A stretch of 64,000 bases of DNA, taken from Chitinophaga sp. XS-30 (GTDB taxonomy: Bacteria > Bacteroidota > Bacteroidia > Chitinophagales > Chitinophagaceae). The notes beneath the pieces are model-generated. The model did no database searches and was not told the origin of the DNA. It saw only the letters and a program-made list of their open reading frames with translations. The position numbers and the translations under genes are program-made. Shown here piece by piece: positions 1-9,768 of the stretch (its first letter is position 1; the number at the start of each line of letters is the position of its first letter). The stretch is taken from positions 1,486,032 through 1,550,031 of the forward strand of contig NZ_CP043006.1 in NCBI RefSeq assembly GCF_008086345.1. Direction: 5' to 3'.

Positions 1-61
1 GATGAGAATTTTCGTCATTTATTCGATCAATAGAATTGCTGCAAATGTATTCACTTATCAG

Positions 62-832
62 TTAAAGCATTTTAAATAATTTGCGGGCATTACCTGTTGT
101 AATCTCAGCTACTTCTTCAATTTTTAGATTTTTTACATCTGCGATCTTCTGACCGATCAACGGAATGTATGCGCTTTCGTTGCGTTTACCGCGATAGGGG
201 ACGGGTGCGAGGTAGGGGGCGTCGGTTTCCAGTACGATATGTTCCAGCCCGATATCGGCCAGCAAAACATCAAGCCCGGCCTTTTTGAAAGTGACCACCC
301 CGCCGATGCCGAGGTAAAAACCCATATCGATGATCTCCTGCGCTTCCTCTCTTGTACCCGAGAAACAATGGAACACGCCGGACAGGGTGCCGTCATGCAG
401 CTCCTTCACCACGTCTATGCAGGCCCGCGTAGCCTCGCGGCTATGGATCGAAATGGGCAGCTGATGGCGGATGGCCATGGTTATCTGCTGACGGAATGCG
501 GTATATTGCTGGTCTTCATACGTTTTATCCCAATAAAAGTCCAGCCCGATCTCCCCCACAGCATGAAAAGGGCGTTTTTCCAGCCAGTGCCGCACAATAG
601 CCAGCTGCGCTTCAACGTTTTCTGTCACGTAACAGGGATGCAGTCCCATCATCGGCAGGCACTCCCCCGGGAATTGGGCCTCCAGGGCCAGCATCCCCTC
701 AATGGACCCCTCGTCGATATTCGGCATCAGCAGCGGGCTGACGCCCAGGCGAAGCGCCCGTTGCACCATTTCCGCCCTGTCGCCGGCAAACTCTTTGGAA
801 TACAAATGGGTATGGGTGTCGGTCCAGTTCAT
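62..832 (-). CDS. TatD family metal-dependent hydrolase
   Basis: A 256-residue cytoplasmic protein of the TatD/YcfH family, metal-dependent DNases of the amidohydrolase (TIM-barrel) fold. The metal ligands expected for the family are visible: DTHTH near residue 5, GEIGLD near residue 92, the HSREA histidine near 130, FHCFSG near 155 and ETDAPYL near 204. Length fits the family. The start is ATG at 832 and the first residues run straight into the metal-binding strand, so no upstream extension is needed. It is divergent from the lipoprotein gene that follows. The exact substrate (DNA ends, or another phosphoester) cannot be read from sequence. Confidence 0.93.
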   Translation of the reverse strand: MNWTDTHTHLYSKEFAGDRAEMVQRALRLGVSPLLMPNIDEGSIEGMLALEAQFPGECLPMMGLHPCYVTENVEAQLAIVRHWLEKRPFHAVGEIGLDFYWDKTYEDQQYTAFRQQITMAIRHQLPISIHSREATRACIDVVKELHDGTLSGVFHCFSGTREEAQEIIDMGFYLGIGGVVTFKKAGLDVLLADIGLEHIVLETDAPYLAPVPYRGKRNESAYIPLIGQKIADVKNLKIEEVAEITTGNARKLFKML

Positions 833-951
833 TACATATAGTTTTTTTCAATTAATTGTTTATCTTTATTTTCGCAAAAATTATAATATTTAAAATATAC
901 CTTTTCGCAAAGGTACAGTCTGAATACCATACCTATAAAAACCACTATTGC

Positions 952-1821
952 ATGAAACACTATTTTAACACCAACAAAGTACTTACGCTGACGGCTGTGG
1001 CTATCAGCTCTATAACAATTTTCTTTGCCTGCAAGAAGGAGGATAAGGAGGGTGCAGACGAACAGCAGGATGTGCAGGTGATGGGCGTAGCACAGAAAGA
1101 AGCCGAGATAAATGCCATATACGAAGATGCGCTTGAAGTGACGCTGGAAACCAGTGCCAGCGATAATGGCCTGGATGGTTCCAGCCGTAAAGCTCCCACA
1201 GGTACTGAGCCACAGGCACGCTTCTGCCCCAGCATGGAGATCTCCTACCTGCCGGCGGACCTGGAGACCTGGCCCAAAACAATCCGGATCGATTTCCTGA
1301 CCGGTTGTACAGACCAGTTTAACCGCACCCGTAAAGGCGCCATCCTGGTTTCACTGAATAAACCGATCTTCCTCCAGGGCGCCGAAGCTATCATTACTTT
1401 CGAGGATTATTATGTGAACGATATTAAAGTAGAAGGTACGCAAACGGTTCAGAGCCTCTTCCCCGGGTATGCATACAACGTATCCGCCGGCAAGCTCACC
1501 TTCCCCGGCGGCAAAGTCATGGAATACAGCGGCTCCCGCACCATCACGCTGAAAGAAGGCGCGGAAACGCCGCTGGTGCTGATGGACGATGTATATGAAT
1601 TAAGCGGGAACGCCACCGTGAAAGACAGCCTGGTAACGGCCCAGGTCGTTACAACCGAAAAGCTGATCCGCAAACTGAATTGTGCCTATATCGATAAAGG
1701 CATCCTTACCATTACAGCCAATGGCCAGGTAGCCACACTGGATTATGGCAATGGCGAATGTGACAACAAGGCCATGCTCACGCTGAAAGATAAAAGCAAA
1801 GAGATCACCCTGCCGAGATAA
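952..1821 (+). CDS. Hypothetical secreted lipoprotein
   Basis: A 289-residue protein beginning with a basic/hydrophobic signal and a lipobox-like FFAC at residues 24-27 followed by KKE, so probably anchored in a membrane as an SPII lipoprotein. I chose ATG at 952 because the in-frame upstream extension to 856 is AT-rich and would bury the signal peptide. The mature part has no motif I recognise; it is rich in beta-strand-like alternating patterns (for example GAILVSLNKP and GNATVKDSLVT), typical of Bacteroidota surface lipoproteins. Its 3' end overlaps the convergent deacetylase gene by 17 bases. Function unknown. Confidence 0.75.
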   Translation: MKHYFNTNKVLTLTAVAISSITIFFACKKEDKEGADEQQDVQVMGVAQKEAEINAIYEDALEVTLETSASDNGLDGSSRKAPTGTEPQARFCPSMEISYLPADLETWPKTIRIDFLTGCTDQFNRTRKGAILVSLNKPIFLQGAEAIITFEDYYVNDIKVEGTQTVQSLFPGYAYNVSAGKLTFPGGKVMEYSGSRTITLKEGAETPLVLMDDVYELSGNATVKDSLVTAQVVTTEKLIRKLNCAYIDKGILTITANGQVATLDYGNGECDNKAMLTLKDKSKEITLPR

Positions 1822-2437
1822 GCGGAGGAATCGCCTCCACCCGCAGCCCCTGACGTTTACAATGCTCCAGCACCCGCGGCAGCGCATGGCTCATGCGGTC
1901 CCAGGCTTTTTCACTATCGTGGAACACCACGATCGATCCCGCCTGGAGCTTGAAGATCACGTTCTGCAAACAGGCTTCGCCGGTGAGACTGGTATCGAAA
2001 TCACCGCTCAGCACATCCCACATGATAATGCGGTAACTGCTTTTCAGCTGTTTGATCTGGAAAGGGGAGATACGGCCGTAAGGCGGACGGAAAAGATCGG
2101 AACGGATGTACTTGGCCGCCTCGGCAATATTGTCGAGATACGCCTGCGTACCGGTTTTCCAGCCGTTGAGATGATTGTGGGTATGATTGCCGGTGGTATG
2201 CCCGTCCAGCAATATCTGCTGGTAGATATCGGGATGTTCCACCACATTTTTGCCGATGCAGAAAAAAGTGGCCTTTGCGTCATATTTTTTCAGCTGTTCC
2301 AGCACAAAGGGCGTGGCTTTGGGATGCGGACCGTCGTCAAAAGTGAGGTACACTACCGGTGCAGCGGGAGAGAAATTCCAGATACAGCTTTTGTACAGTG
2401 ATTTGAGTAATGCCGGTGTTTTCGTAAAATATAACAT
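1805..2437 (-). CDS. Polysaccharide deacetylase family protein (NodB domain)
   Basis: About 210 residues with the NodB homology domain of carbohydrate esterase family 4: motif 1 TFDDGP, motif 2 HTHNH, motif 3 FRPPYGR, then WDVLSGDFD and a C-terminal VVFHDS. These supply the catalytic Asp, the His-His-Asp metal site and the catalytic His, so it should be an active N- or O-deacetylase of a glycan such as peptidoglycan or a GlcNAc polymer. The start is taken at 2437 (MLYFTKTP); a longer frame to 2539 runs into the gltX promoter. No clear signal peptide follows this start, so location is uncertain. The gene is divergent from gltX. Confidence 0.88.
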   Translation of the reverse strand: MLYFTKTPALLKSLYKSCIWNFSPAAPVVYLTFDDGPHPKATPFVLEQLKKYDAKATFFCIGKNVVEHPDIYQQILLDGHTTGNHTHNHLNGWKTGTQAYLDNIAEAAKYIRSDLFRPPYGRISPFQIKQLKSSYRIIMWDVLSGDFDTSLTGEACLQNVIFKLQAGSIVVFHDSEKAWDRMSHALPRVLEHCKRQGLRVEAIPPLISAG

Positions 2438-2488
2438 GCATTGCAGTTTATCCGTTATCCAAAATCGCGTTCCCAAGCCCGAAATTAT

Positions 2489-2505
2489 TATTTTTGCCCC
2501 GTATG
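2489..2505 (+). promoter_or_regulatory. -7 box of gltX, probable near-leaderless promoter
   Basis: TATTTTTG at 2489-2496 matches the Bacteroidota -7 consensus TAnnTTTG exactly. Only six bases separate it from the gltX ATG at 2503, so the transcript should start at or within a few bases of the start codon. No good -33 TTG is seen at the expected distance. Confidence 0.5.
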
Positions 2506-4038
2506 AGTCAGAAAAAAGTACGGGTGCGCTTTGCGCCAAGTCCCACAGGAGGTCTCCACCTGGGCGGTGTCCGCACCGTGTTGTTCAATTACCTGTTTGC
2601 CCGCCACCACGGCGGTGATTTTGTATTGCGAATAGAAGATACCGATCAGACCCGGTTTGTGGCGGGAGCTGAGGAATATATCATGGAATGCCTCCGCTGG
2701 TGCGGACTGGAACCGGATGAAAGCCCCCTGAAAGGCGGTCCATACGGCCCTTACCGCCAGAGCGAGCGGAAAGCGTTGTACCGCCGATATGCGGAGCAGC
2801 TGGTGGAAGCGGGGCACGCCTACTATGCTTTTGATACACCGGAAGAGCTGGAAGCCATGCGGGAAGTGGAGAAGGCGAAAGGCAACTACGCACCGCAGTA
2901 CAATCACACCGTACGCAGCGTCATGCGCAACTCCCTGTCGCTCGGCGAAGCGGAAACGAAAGCGCTGCTGGAGAAAGGCGCGCCGCATGTGATCCGCATC
3001 CGCATGCCGGAGGAGGAAGAAGTGAAGTTTAGCGATATGATCCGCGGGGAGGTGAGCTTCCAGGCCAGTACGGTGGACGATAAGGTGCTGCTGAAAGCCG
3101 ATGGCATGCCTACCTATCACCTGGCGGTAGTAGTGGACGATTACCTGATGAAGATCACCCATGCCTTCCGCGGGGAAGAATGGCTGCCCTCCGCACCGGT
3201 GCACATCCTGCTGTGGAAATACCTGGGCTGGGAAGCGGATATGCCGCAATGGGCGCATCTGCCGCTGATCCTTAAACCGGACGGTAACGGAAAACTGAGC
3301 AAACGGGATGGCGATCGTTTAGGCTTCCCCGTATATGCCATGAACTGGACGGACCCCAAGACCAATGAGCTGACCCGGGGATTCCGGGAAAATGGGTTCC
3401 TCCCCGAAGCTTTCGTGAACATGCTGGCCATGCTGGGCTGGAATGACGGTTCCGGGCAGGAAATATTCTCCATGGCGGAACTGATCGAAAAGTTCTCCAT
3501 CGAACGGGTGCATAAAGGCGGCGCGAAATTCGACTACGAAAAAGCCAAATGGTTCAATCATCAATACATCATCCAAACGCCGGACGACAAGCTGGCCGCA
3601 TTGTTCCAGCCGGTGCTGAAAGAAAAAGGCATCGCCGCGGATGATGCGTATGTTGCCCGTATTGCCGGCCTGGTGAAGGAACGCTGCCATTTTATCAATG
3701 AGATATGGGATCACGGATTCTTCTTCTTCGCAAAACCGGAGAAGTACGATGTGGATGCCGTGAAGCCCAAATGGAGCGCTGAAAAACAGGCTTTCTTCGA
3801 AGAATGGACGAGTGCGCTGGAAATGCTGTCGGACTTTACCTTCACACCCATTGAGGAGAGCTTCAAACAGCTGGCTGCCGCTAAGGGCATCAAACCTGGC
3901 GAGCTGCAGCTGCCTTTCCGCATCATGCTTTGCGGCGGAAAATTCGGGCCGCCGGTATTTGCTATTGCGGAAACATTGGGGAAAGGCGAAACGATCGAAA
4001 GAATACAACAGGCGCTGGCGGCTTTTGCCGGATCATGA
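2503..4038 (+). CDS. gltX: Glutamate--tRNA ligase
   Basis: A 511-residue class I aminoacyl-tRNA synthetase that charges tRNA-Glu. The HIGH-equivalent motif lies in PSPTGGLHLGG near the N-terminus and the KMSKS-equivalent is KLSKRDG near residue 263. DTDQTRF and the acceptor-binding region are conserved, and the length fits bacterial GltX. The start is ATG at 2503 (MSQKKVRVRFAPSPT); an in-frame TTG at 2494 overlaps the -7 box and is rejected. It is convergent with glnS, the closely related glutamine enzyme. Having both synthetases suggests direct Gln-tRNA charging rather than transamidation, although GatCAB could be elsewhere. Confidence 0.97.
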   Translation: MSQKKVRVRFAPSPTGGLHLGGVRTVLFNYLFARHHGGDFVLRIEDTDQTRFVAGAEEYIMECLRWCGLEPDESPLKGGPYGPYRQSERKALYRRYAEQLVEAGHAYYAFDTPEELEAMREVEKAKGNYAPQYNHTVRSVMRNSLSLGEAETKALLEKGAPHVIRIRMPEEEEVKFSDMIRGEVSFQASTVDDKVLLKADGMPTYHLAVVVDDYLMKITHAFRGEEWLPSAPVHILLWKYLGWEADMPQWAHLPLILKPDGNGKLSKRDGDRLGFPVYAMNWTDPKTNELTRGFRENGFLPEAFVNMLAMLGWNDGSGQEIFSMAELIEKFSIERVHKGGAKFDYEKAKWFNHQYIIQTPDDKLAALFQPVLKEKGIAADDAYVARIAGLVKERCHFINEIWDHGFFFFAKPEKYDVDAVKPKWSAEKQAFFEEWTSALEMLSDFTFTPIEESFKQLAAAKGIKPGELQLPFRIMLCGGKFGPPVFAIAETLGKGETIERIQQALAAFAGS

Positions 4039-4092
4039 AGATTTTGATACGCGGCCGGCCGCGAGGAACCGGTCTGTGGAGGCAGGCACCGT

Positions 4093-4194
4093 CGGGCCTT
4101 CAAATAGAACGAGGACGACTCAAAAGTTAAATGACGGCCCGGAGAATCGTGTAAACGAAAATTATTGCTATCCGGGCCTCCAAATAAAACGGGG
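4093..4194. repeat. Local imperfect direct repeat in the gltX-glnS gap
   Basis: A 22-base unit at 4093-4114 (CGGGCCTTCAAAT, then AGAACGAGG) recurs at 4173-4194 (CGGGCCTCCAAAT, then AAAACGGGG). Similarity continues into the following 12 bases. The first unit ends in a half-stem lacking its partner; the second ends in a complete terminator hairpin. Confidence 0.6.
4111..4165. repeat. Dispersed 55-base repeat, copy A
   Basis: This stretch matches 17950-18004 at about 46 of 55 positions without gaps; both contain GACTCAA, the AAATGA block and GTAAACGAA. In each locus it lies about 80 bases (start to start) before a hairpin and on the 3' side of a minus-strand gene, here glnS. It is not coding. 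Confidence 0.7.
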
Positions 4195-4221
4195 GTGTAT
4201 CAAAGCAGATACACCCCCGTT
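4188..4221. terminator. Bidirectional terminator hairpin between gltX and glnS
   Basis: A 14-bp perfect stem, AACGGGGGTGTATC with its reverse complement, encloses a six-base loop. T-rich bases follow on both strands (TTTCCTTT on plus, TTTTATTTGG on minus), so it can serve both convergent genes. Its stem sequence recurs in hairpins at 10908 and 35392. Confidence 0.85.
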
Positions 4222-4244
4222 TCCTTTATCAGTCAAAATTCTAT

Positions 4245-5915
4245 CTATCCTTTCTTCGATTCCTTCGCCCAGGTATCCTTCAACGTTACCGTACGGTTGA
4301 ACACCGGTTTGCCCGGCGTTGAATCCGTATCCGCCACAAAATACCCTTTCCGGAGGAACTGGAACCTGTCACCGGCCTTTGCTTCCAGCAACAATGGCTC
4401 CATATATGCCTGCCGGATCACCTGCAGGGAATCAGGATTGATATAGGATTTAAAATCACCTTCTTCCGCAGCGGGGTTTTCTACCCGGAACAGCCGGTCG
4501 TACAGCCGTACTTCCGCTGTAGCGGCATGCGCGGCGCTTACCCAGTGTATGGTGCCTTTCACATTGATGCCGCTTTTGTCCGAACCGCTATGGCTTTCGG
4601 GTAGATAACTGCAATAAATGGTGGTGATATTGCCCTCCGCATCCTTGTCGAAGCTTTCGCATTTGACGATATACGCGTATTTCAGCCGTACCATCAGGCC
4701 GGGGCTGAGACGGAAGAATTTTTTATTGGGCGCTTCTTCCTTGAAATCTTCCCGCTCGATGTACAGGGTATTGCTGAAAGTAACCGTACGGCTGCCGGCG
4801 CTGGCATCTTCAGGGTTGTTTTCCGCCTGCAGTGCTTCGGTCTGCCCTTCCGGGTAATTGGTGATCACCAGTTTCACCGGATCCAGCACCGCCATCACGC
4901 GGTTGGCCGTTTTATTCAGCTCTTCGCGGATACAGAATTCCAGCAGGCCCACGTCTATCAGGTTATCCCTTTTCTGTACGCCCACACGGTCTGCAAATGT
5001 GCGGATGCTGGAAGGGGTGTAACCCCGGCGGCGATAGCCGCTGAGCGTTGGCATCCGCGGATCGTCCCAGCCGGTCACATGTTTTTCGGTCACCAGCTGC
5101 AGCAGTTTTCGTTTGCTCGTTACCGTATAATTCAGGGCAAGACGGGCGAATTCATATTGGCGGGACGGGAAAATTTCCAGTTTTTCGATGAACCAGTCGT
5201 ACAACGGCCGGTGCGGCACAAATTCCAAAGTACAGATGGAATGCGTGATCTGCTCGATGCTGTCGCTCTGCCCGTGCGCGAAGTCGTACATCGGGTAAAT
5301 GCACCAGGTATCGCCGGTGCGGTGATGGCGGGCATGTTTGATGCGGTACATCAGCGGATCGCGCATATGCATGTTGGGGGAAGCCATGTCCACTTTCGCC
5401 CGCAGCACCTTGGCGCCGTCAGGGTACTTGCCGGCCTTCATGTCGGCAAACAGCTGAAGGTTCTCTTCCACACTGCGGTCCCGGTACGGGCTGTTCTTTC
5501 CCGGTTCGGTGGGGGTGCCTTTCATGGTGGCGATCTCGGCGGGCGTGGAATCATCTACATAAGCCAGCCCTTTTTCGATCAGCTTTACGGCAAAACCATA
5601 TAATTGCTCAAAATAGTCGGATGCATAGAACTCTCCGGCCCAGTCGAAGCCCAGCCATTTGATATCTGCTTTGATGGAATCCACATATTCGGTTTCCTCC
5701 GTAACGGGATTGGTGTCATCGAAACGCAGGTTGGTCTGCCCGTTGTATTTTTTTGCCAGGCCGAAATTGAGGCAGATGCTTTTGGCATGGCCGATATGGA
5801 GATAGCCGTTCGGCTCCGGCGGGAAGCGGGTCAGCACCCGTCCGCCATGTACACCGTTGGCAATGTCTTCTTCAACGATCTGTTCCAAAAAGTTCAGTGA
5901 TCTTTCTTCGCTCAT
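4245..5915 (-). CDS. glnS: Glutamine--tRNA ligase
   Basis: A 556-residue class I synthetase that charges tRNA-Gln. The HIGH motif is in [16 protein letters not shown] near residue 31 and the KMSKS-like loop is VTSKRKL near residue 266. The catalytic domain is followed by the GlnRS-type beta-barrel anticodon-binding domains (for example [11 protein letters not shown] near residue 460). Length matches bacterial GlnRS. On the minus strand a perfect TACATTTG -7 box lies at 5946-5939, about two dozen bases before the ATG at 5915. It is convergent with gltX. Confidence 0.97.
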   Translation of the reverse strand: MSEERSLNFLEQIVEEDIANGVHGGRVLTRFPPEPNGYLHIGHAKSICLNFGLAKKYNGQTNLRFDDTNPVTEETEYVDSIKADIKWLGFDWAGEFYASDYFEQLYGFAVKLIEKGLAYVDDSTPAEIATMKGTPTEPGKNSPYRDRSVEENLQLFADMKAGKYPDGAKVLRAKVDMASPNMHMRDPLMYRIKHARHHRTGDTWCIYPMYDFAHGQSDSIEQITHSICTLEFVPHRPLYDWFIEKLEIFPSRQYEFARLALNYTVTSKRKLLQLVTEKHVTGWDDPRMPTLSGYRRRGYTPSSIRTFADRVGVQKRDNLIDVGLLEFCIREELNKTANRVMAVLDPVKLVITNYPEGQTEALQAENNPEDASAGSRTVTFSNTLYIEREDFKEEAPNKKFFRLSPGLMVRLKYAYIVKCESFDKDAEGNITTIYCSYLPESHSGSDKSGINVKGTIHWVSAAHAATAEVRLYDRLFRVENPAAEEGDFKSYINPDSLQVIRQAYMEPLLLEAKAGDRFQFLRKGYFVADTDSTPGKPVFNRTVTLKDTWAKESKKG

Positions 5916-6008
5916 ATATTGCTGCTTTTACCGAATTGCAAATGTAAGATAAACTGGTAAATCCAGTTCAGCCCGGAAAACCCTACATTTACACTCCAAT
6001 AACGTATT

Positions 6009-6428
6009 ATGATCCAACCAAATCAACGTCCCATACGTGTGCTGGTGGCCAAGGTAGGGCTCGACGGGCACGATCGCGGCGCCAAGGTGATCGCCGCGGC
6101 ACTGCGCGATGCCGGTATGGAAGTGATCTACACCGGCCTCCGCCAGACCCCGGAAATGGTCGTGAACGCCGCGCTGCAGGAAGATGTGGACGCCATCGGC
6201 ATCAGCATCCTTTCCGGCGCCCATATGACCGTATTCCCCAAGATCATTGCGCTGATGAAGGAAAAAGGCATGAACGATGTGCTCCTCACCGGCGGTGGCA
6301 TCATCCCCGATGCCGATATGCGGGAATTATACGCCCTGGGTGTCGGGAAACTCTTCCCGCCGGGCACCCATACGCAGGAAATTGCGGGCTATATCGCGGA
6401 CTGGACAAAGGAACACAGGGAATTTTAA
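6009..6428 (+). CDS. Stand-alone cobalamin (B12)-binding protein, methylmalonyl-CoA mutase C-terminal-like
   Basis: A 139-residue protein that consists of one B12-binding Rossmann-like domain. The DGHDRG motif near residue 21 is the DxHxxG signature whose histidine coordinates cobalt in base-off cobalamin; GISILSGAH and LTGGGIIP match the other lower-ligand loops. It resembles the C-terminal domain of methylmalonyl-CoA mutase or the small subunit of acyl-CoA mutases. No mutase catalytic subunit is adjacent; methylmalonyl-CoA epimerase lies at 19724. It may be the small subunit of a split mutase or a chaperone-like relative. Confidence 0.88.
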   Translation: MIQPNQRPIRVLVAKVGLDGHDRGAKVIAAALRDAGMEVIYTGLRQTPEMVVNAALQEDVDAIGISILSGAHMTVFPKIIALMKEKGMNDVLLTGGGIIPDADMRELYALGVGKLFPPGTHTQEIAGYIADWTKEHREF

Positions 6429-6512
6429 GATTTTTGAAACTTTTTTGTAACCCGGTCGTCTTTATAATTATCAAGGCATTGAACATCCATTCACAAGCTT
6501 AAAGAAGTCAGT

Positions 6513-7331
6513 ATGAAATTTATCCGCTACACATTGATCCTCCTGTCCCTCGTTGCCACCACAGCACTTCACGCACAGGAAGCTCCGGAAACGGAGAAAA
6601 AAGAAAGCAACAAGAAAATCAGCTATCATTTTCACCTATATTCCCCGCCCAAACCGCGCCACAGCTACATCACACACGGCGGGAACGGTCCGCTGCTGTC
6701 ATTTGCCAATGTGAAGGATAATGGCGAGTCGATCAGGAATATCCCCAGATTTACCATGTTCTTCAACGTTGGTTCCAACTATAACTACGATTTCTCTAAT
6801 AACGTAGGCATATTTACAGGGCTGAATATCAAGAATATAGGTCTTATTACCAAAGAGGACTCCCTGAAGCTCAAGCGCCGGGTGTACACGCTGGGCGTGC
6901 CGCTGGGCCTCAAATTCGGCAATATCCGCGACGGGTTCTTCTTCTTCTTTGGCGGGGAATACGACATGGCCTTCAATTACAAGGAAAAAACCTTTATCGA
7001 CGGGGACAAAAAGAGCAAATTCAATGAATGGTTCAGTGACAGAACACCCACCTTCATGCCTTCCCTGTTCGCCGGCTTCCGCTTTCAGCCCGGCTTTGGC
7101 GTGAAAGTGCAGTATTATCTGAATGATTTCTTCAACAAAGACTTCTCCCAGACCATCGATGGCGTGAAGACGTATCCCTATGAGAATATGGAGGCCAAAA
7201 TGGTGTTCGTAACCCTGAGCTACAACTTCGGCGGCTCCGGCATCAAACATCATGATTATCACAAAACGAAGACCAAATACCGCAAAGGGACCAAAGTGAT
7301 CATCGAAAAGAAAACCGTGATCGATAACTGA
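6513..7331 (+). CDS. Outer-membrane beta-barrel protein, unknown function
   Basis: 272 residues with a clear Sec signal peptide (residues 1-21, ending LHAQ) and then alternating polar/hydrophobic strands such as MVFVTLSYNFGG near the C-terminus, as in small Bacteroidota outer-membrane barrels. Glycine and aromatic residues cluster at predicted strand ends (GFFFFFGGEYD). After the last strand there is a basic tail (residues about 245-272, HHDYHKTKTKYRKG), which is unusual for a barrel and could face the periplasm. A hairpin terminator follows. I do not recognise the family more precisely. Confidence 0.72.
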   Translation: MKFIRYTLILLSLVATTALHAQEAPETEKKESNKKISYHFHLYSPPKPRHSYITHGGNGPLLSFANVKDNGESIRNIPRFTMFFNVGSNYNYDFSNNVGIFTGLNIKNIGLITKEDSLKLKRRVYTLGVPLGLKFGNIRDGFFFFFGGEYDMAFNYKEKTFIDGDKKSKFNEWFSDRTPTFMPSLFAGFRFQPGFGVKVQYYLNDFFNKDFSQTIDGVKTYPYENMEAKMVFVTLSYNFGGSGIKHHDYHKTKTKYRKGTKVIIEKKTVIDN

Positions 7332-7354
7332 TCCCTGCAACAGCCATAATATGG

Positions 7355-7379
7355 AAGGGCGCCGGAATACGGTGCCCTT
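7355..7379 (+). terminator. Terminator after the beta-barrel gene
   Basis: AAGGGCGCCG pairs with CGGTGCCCTT (one G-U pair) around a five-base loop, followed by TTTCATTT. Confidence 0.7.
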
Positions 7380-7439
7380 TTCATTTCGGTGATGGCATAT
7401 TAAACCTTAATTTAGATGCAGGTAAAAACTGCTTTAGAT

Positions 7440-8216
7440 ATGTATAAGACCTTAACAACCACGCTGAACGACGGTATCCTGGAGATCGCCGTCAACCGCC
7501 CGGACAAGATGAATGCGCTGAACCAGGACGTTATGAAGGACCTCGGACTGGCTGTAGACGAGATATATAAACGGGACGATGTGTATGCCGCCATCATCAC
7601 CGGTACCGGTCCTAAAGCCTTTGTGGCCGGGGCTGACATTGCGGAGTTCCTGACCCTGTCCCCCAACCAGGGACTGGAGCTGGCGAAGCGCGGGCAGGTG
7701 GTGTTCCGGCGGATAGAGGTAAGCCCCAAGCCCATTGCGGCCGCGGTGAACGGTTTTGCGCTTGGCGGCGGCTGCGAGCTGGCCATGGCCTGCCATATCC
7801 GCGTAGCCAGTGATAATGCGAAATTCGGCCAGCCGGAAGTGAACCTGGGCATTATCCCCGGGTATGGCGGTACGCAGCGGCTGGTGCAGCTTGTAGGGAA
7901 AGGGAAAGCGCTGGAACTGATGATGACGGCGGATATGATCGGGGCGGAAGAAGCCCGGCAACTGGGCCTGGTGAACCATGTGACCACACCGGCGGAACTG
8001 ATGGACAAAACCCGCTCCATCCTGCAGAAGGTCCATACCAAAGCCCCGCTGGCCATCGCCAAGGTGATCAGGTGTGTGAACGATTACTTCCAGGAAGATG
8101 TGGACGGCTTCGAAACAGAAATGCAGGAATTCGCCAAATGCTTCTCCACCAGCGATTTGAAGGAAGGTGCCGCCGCTTTCATCGAAAAGAGGACGGCAAA
8201 TTTCAAAGGGGAATAA
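7440..8216 (+). CDS. Enoyl-CoA hydratase/isomerase family protein
   Basis: A 258-residue crotonase-fold enzyme, probably hydrating trans-2-enoyl-CoA in fatty-acid or amino-acid degradation. Both catalytic glutamates of classical enoyl-CoA hydratase are present, in GGCELAMAC near residue 112 and GQPEVNLG near 132. The oxyanion-hole loop AFVAGADI is also there. I prefer ATG at 7440 (MYKTLTTTLNDG), which gives the usual length and N-terminus; an in-frame ATG at 7416 would add eight residues. It stands between a beta-barrel gene and fumC and may supply acyl-CoA breakdown. Substrate chain length cannot be told. Confidence 0.9.
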   Translation: MYKTLTTTLNDGILEIAVNRPDKMNALNQDVMKDLGLAVDEIYKRDDVYAAIITGTGPKAFVAGADIAEFLTLSPNQGLELAKRGQVVFRRIEVSPKPIAAAVNGFALGGGCELAMACHIRVASDNAKFGQPEVNLGIIPGYGGTQRLVQLVGKGKALELMMTADMIGAEEARQLGLVNHVTTPAELMDKTRSILQKVHTKAPLAIAKVIRCVNDYFQEDVDGFETEMQEFAKCFSTSDLKEGAAAFIEKRTANFKGE

Positions 8217-8280
8217 TATGATATTTGACAGCCTTTCCTAAACCGTAATTGCCTATTTTTACGGCCCAAAATACTACCAT

Positions 8281-9681
8281 ATGGATTTCAGGATAGAGAA
8301 AGACACGATGGGAGAGGTGAAAGTACCGGCAAATGCATACTTCGGTGCCCAGACCCAACGCTCCATCGACAATTTCAGGATCGCACAGGACACGAACAAA
8401 ATGCCCAAAGAGATCATCGCGGCATTTGCTTACCTGAAGAAAGCGGCTGCCCTCACCAACCAGGAAGCCGGAGTATTGCCCGCCGAAAAAGCCGCGCTGA
8501 TCGGCAAGGCCTGCGATGAGATACTCGAAGGCAAGCTGGACGCGGAATTTCCGCTGGTGGTATGGCAAACCGGTTCCGGTACCCAGTCCAACATGAATGT
8601 GAATGAAGTAGTAGCCTACCGCGCACATGTGCTCAACGGCGGCCAGCTGACCGATAAGGACAAAGTGGTGCACCCGAACGATGATGTGAACAAATCACAA
8701 TCTTCCAACGATACCTTCCCCACTGCCATGCATATTGCAGCATATAAAATGTTGCTGGAAGTAACCATCCCCGGCATCAAAAAACTCCGGGAAACGCTGG
8801 CGAAGAAATCAAAGGAATTCATGCATGTGGTGAAGATCGGGCGAACCCACTTCATGGACGCCACTCCGCTGACGCTGGGGCAGGAGATCAGCGGGTATGT
8901 TTCACAGCTGGATCATGGCCTCCGCGCCATCAATAATACCCTGCCGCACCTGAGCGAACTGGCGCTGGGCGGTACGGCCGTGGGCACCGGCATCAATACG
9001 CCGGAAGGATATGCAGAGAATGTAGCGAAGAAAATAGCGGAGCTGACCGGGCTGCCTTTCGTGACCGCGGAAAATAAATTCGAGTCGCTTGCCGCGCATG
9101 ACGCCATCGTGGAAGCCCACGGAGCGTTGAAGACCGTAGCCGTAAGCCTGATGAAGATCGCCAACGATATCCGTATGCTCAGCTCCGGCCCACGCTCCGG
9201 TATCGGCGAACTGTATATCCCGGATAATGAACCCGGCTCTTCCATCATGCCCGGTAAAGTGAACCCCACGCAGTGCGAGGCCCTCACGATGATCGCCGCG
9301 CAGGTGATGGGGAATGATGTGGCGATCAACATCGGCGGAGCTACCGGCCATTTTGAGCTGAACGTGTTCAAACCGATGATGATCTATAACTTCCTGCACT
9401 CTGCCCGCCTGCTGGGTGAAGGCTGCGTAAGCTTTAACGACAAATGCGCGGAAGGCCTGGCGCCGATCGAAGCCAATATCAAAAAGCATGTGGACAATTC
9501 CCTGATGCTGGTGACCGCGCTCAACACAAAGATCGGCTACTACAAAGCCGCCGAGATCGCGCAGAAAGCGCATAAGGAAGGCACTACACTGAAGGAAATG
9601 GCGGTGAAGCTCGGATATGTGACCGAAGCGGAATTTGATGCCTGGGTAGATCCCGCCAATATGGTCGGGAAAATCTCCTGA
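8281..9681 (+). CDS. fumC: Fumarate hydratase, class II
   Basis: A 466-residue homotetrameric, iron-independent fumarase of the TCA cycle that interconverts fumarate and malate. The fumarase/aspartase signature [15 protein letters not shown] lies near residue 320. [15 protein letters not shown] near residue 98 and [17 protein letters not shown] near residue 128 form the substrate site. The N-terminus ([16 protein letters not shown]) is typical, so ATG at 8281 is secure. It is monocistronic by appearance, with its own terminator downstream. Confidence 0.97.
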   Translation: MDFRIEKDTMGEVKVPANAYFGAQTQRSIDNFRIAQDTNKMPKEIIAAFAYLKKAAALTNQEAGVLPAEKAALIGKACDEILEGKLDAEFPLVVWQTGSGTQSNMNVNEVVAYRAHVLNGGQLTDKDKVVHPNDDVNKSQSSNDTFPTAMHIAAYKMLLEVTIPGIKKLRETLAKKSKEFMHVVKIGRTHFMDATPLTLGQEISGYVSQLDHGLRAINNTLPHLSELALGGTAVGTGINTPEGYAENVAKKIAELTGLPFVTAENKFESLAAHDAIVEAHGALKTVAVSLMKIANDIRMLSSGPRSGIGELYIPDNEPGSSIMPGKVNPTQCEALTMIAAQVMGNDVAINIGGATGHFELNVFKPMMIYNFLHSARLLGEGCVSFNDKCAEGLAPIEANIKKHVDNSLMLVTALNTKIGYYKAAEIAQKAHKEGTTLKEMAVKLGYVTEAEFDAWVDPANMVGKIS

Positions 9682-9712
9682 ATGTATAGAGAATAACACT
9701 TTAAGAAAATAA

Positions 9713-9746
9713 AACGGGCTGCCTCTTTTAATGGAAGCAGCCCGTT
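9713..9746. terminator. Bidirectional terminator between fumC and the TauE gene
   Basis: AACGGGCTGC pairs perfectly with GCAGCCCGTT (10 bp) around a T-rich loop. T-rich sequence follows on the plus strand and A-rich sequence precedes it, so it can stop both convergent transcripts. Confidence 0.8.
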
Positions 9747-9768
9747 CTCTTTTATGGCAAGGATCGAT

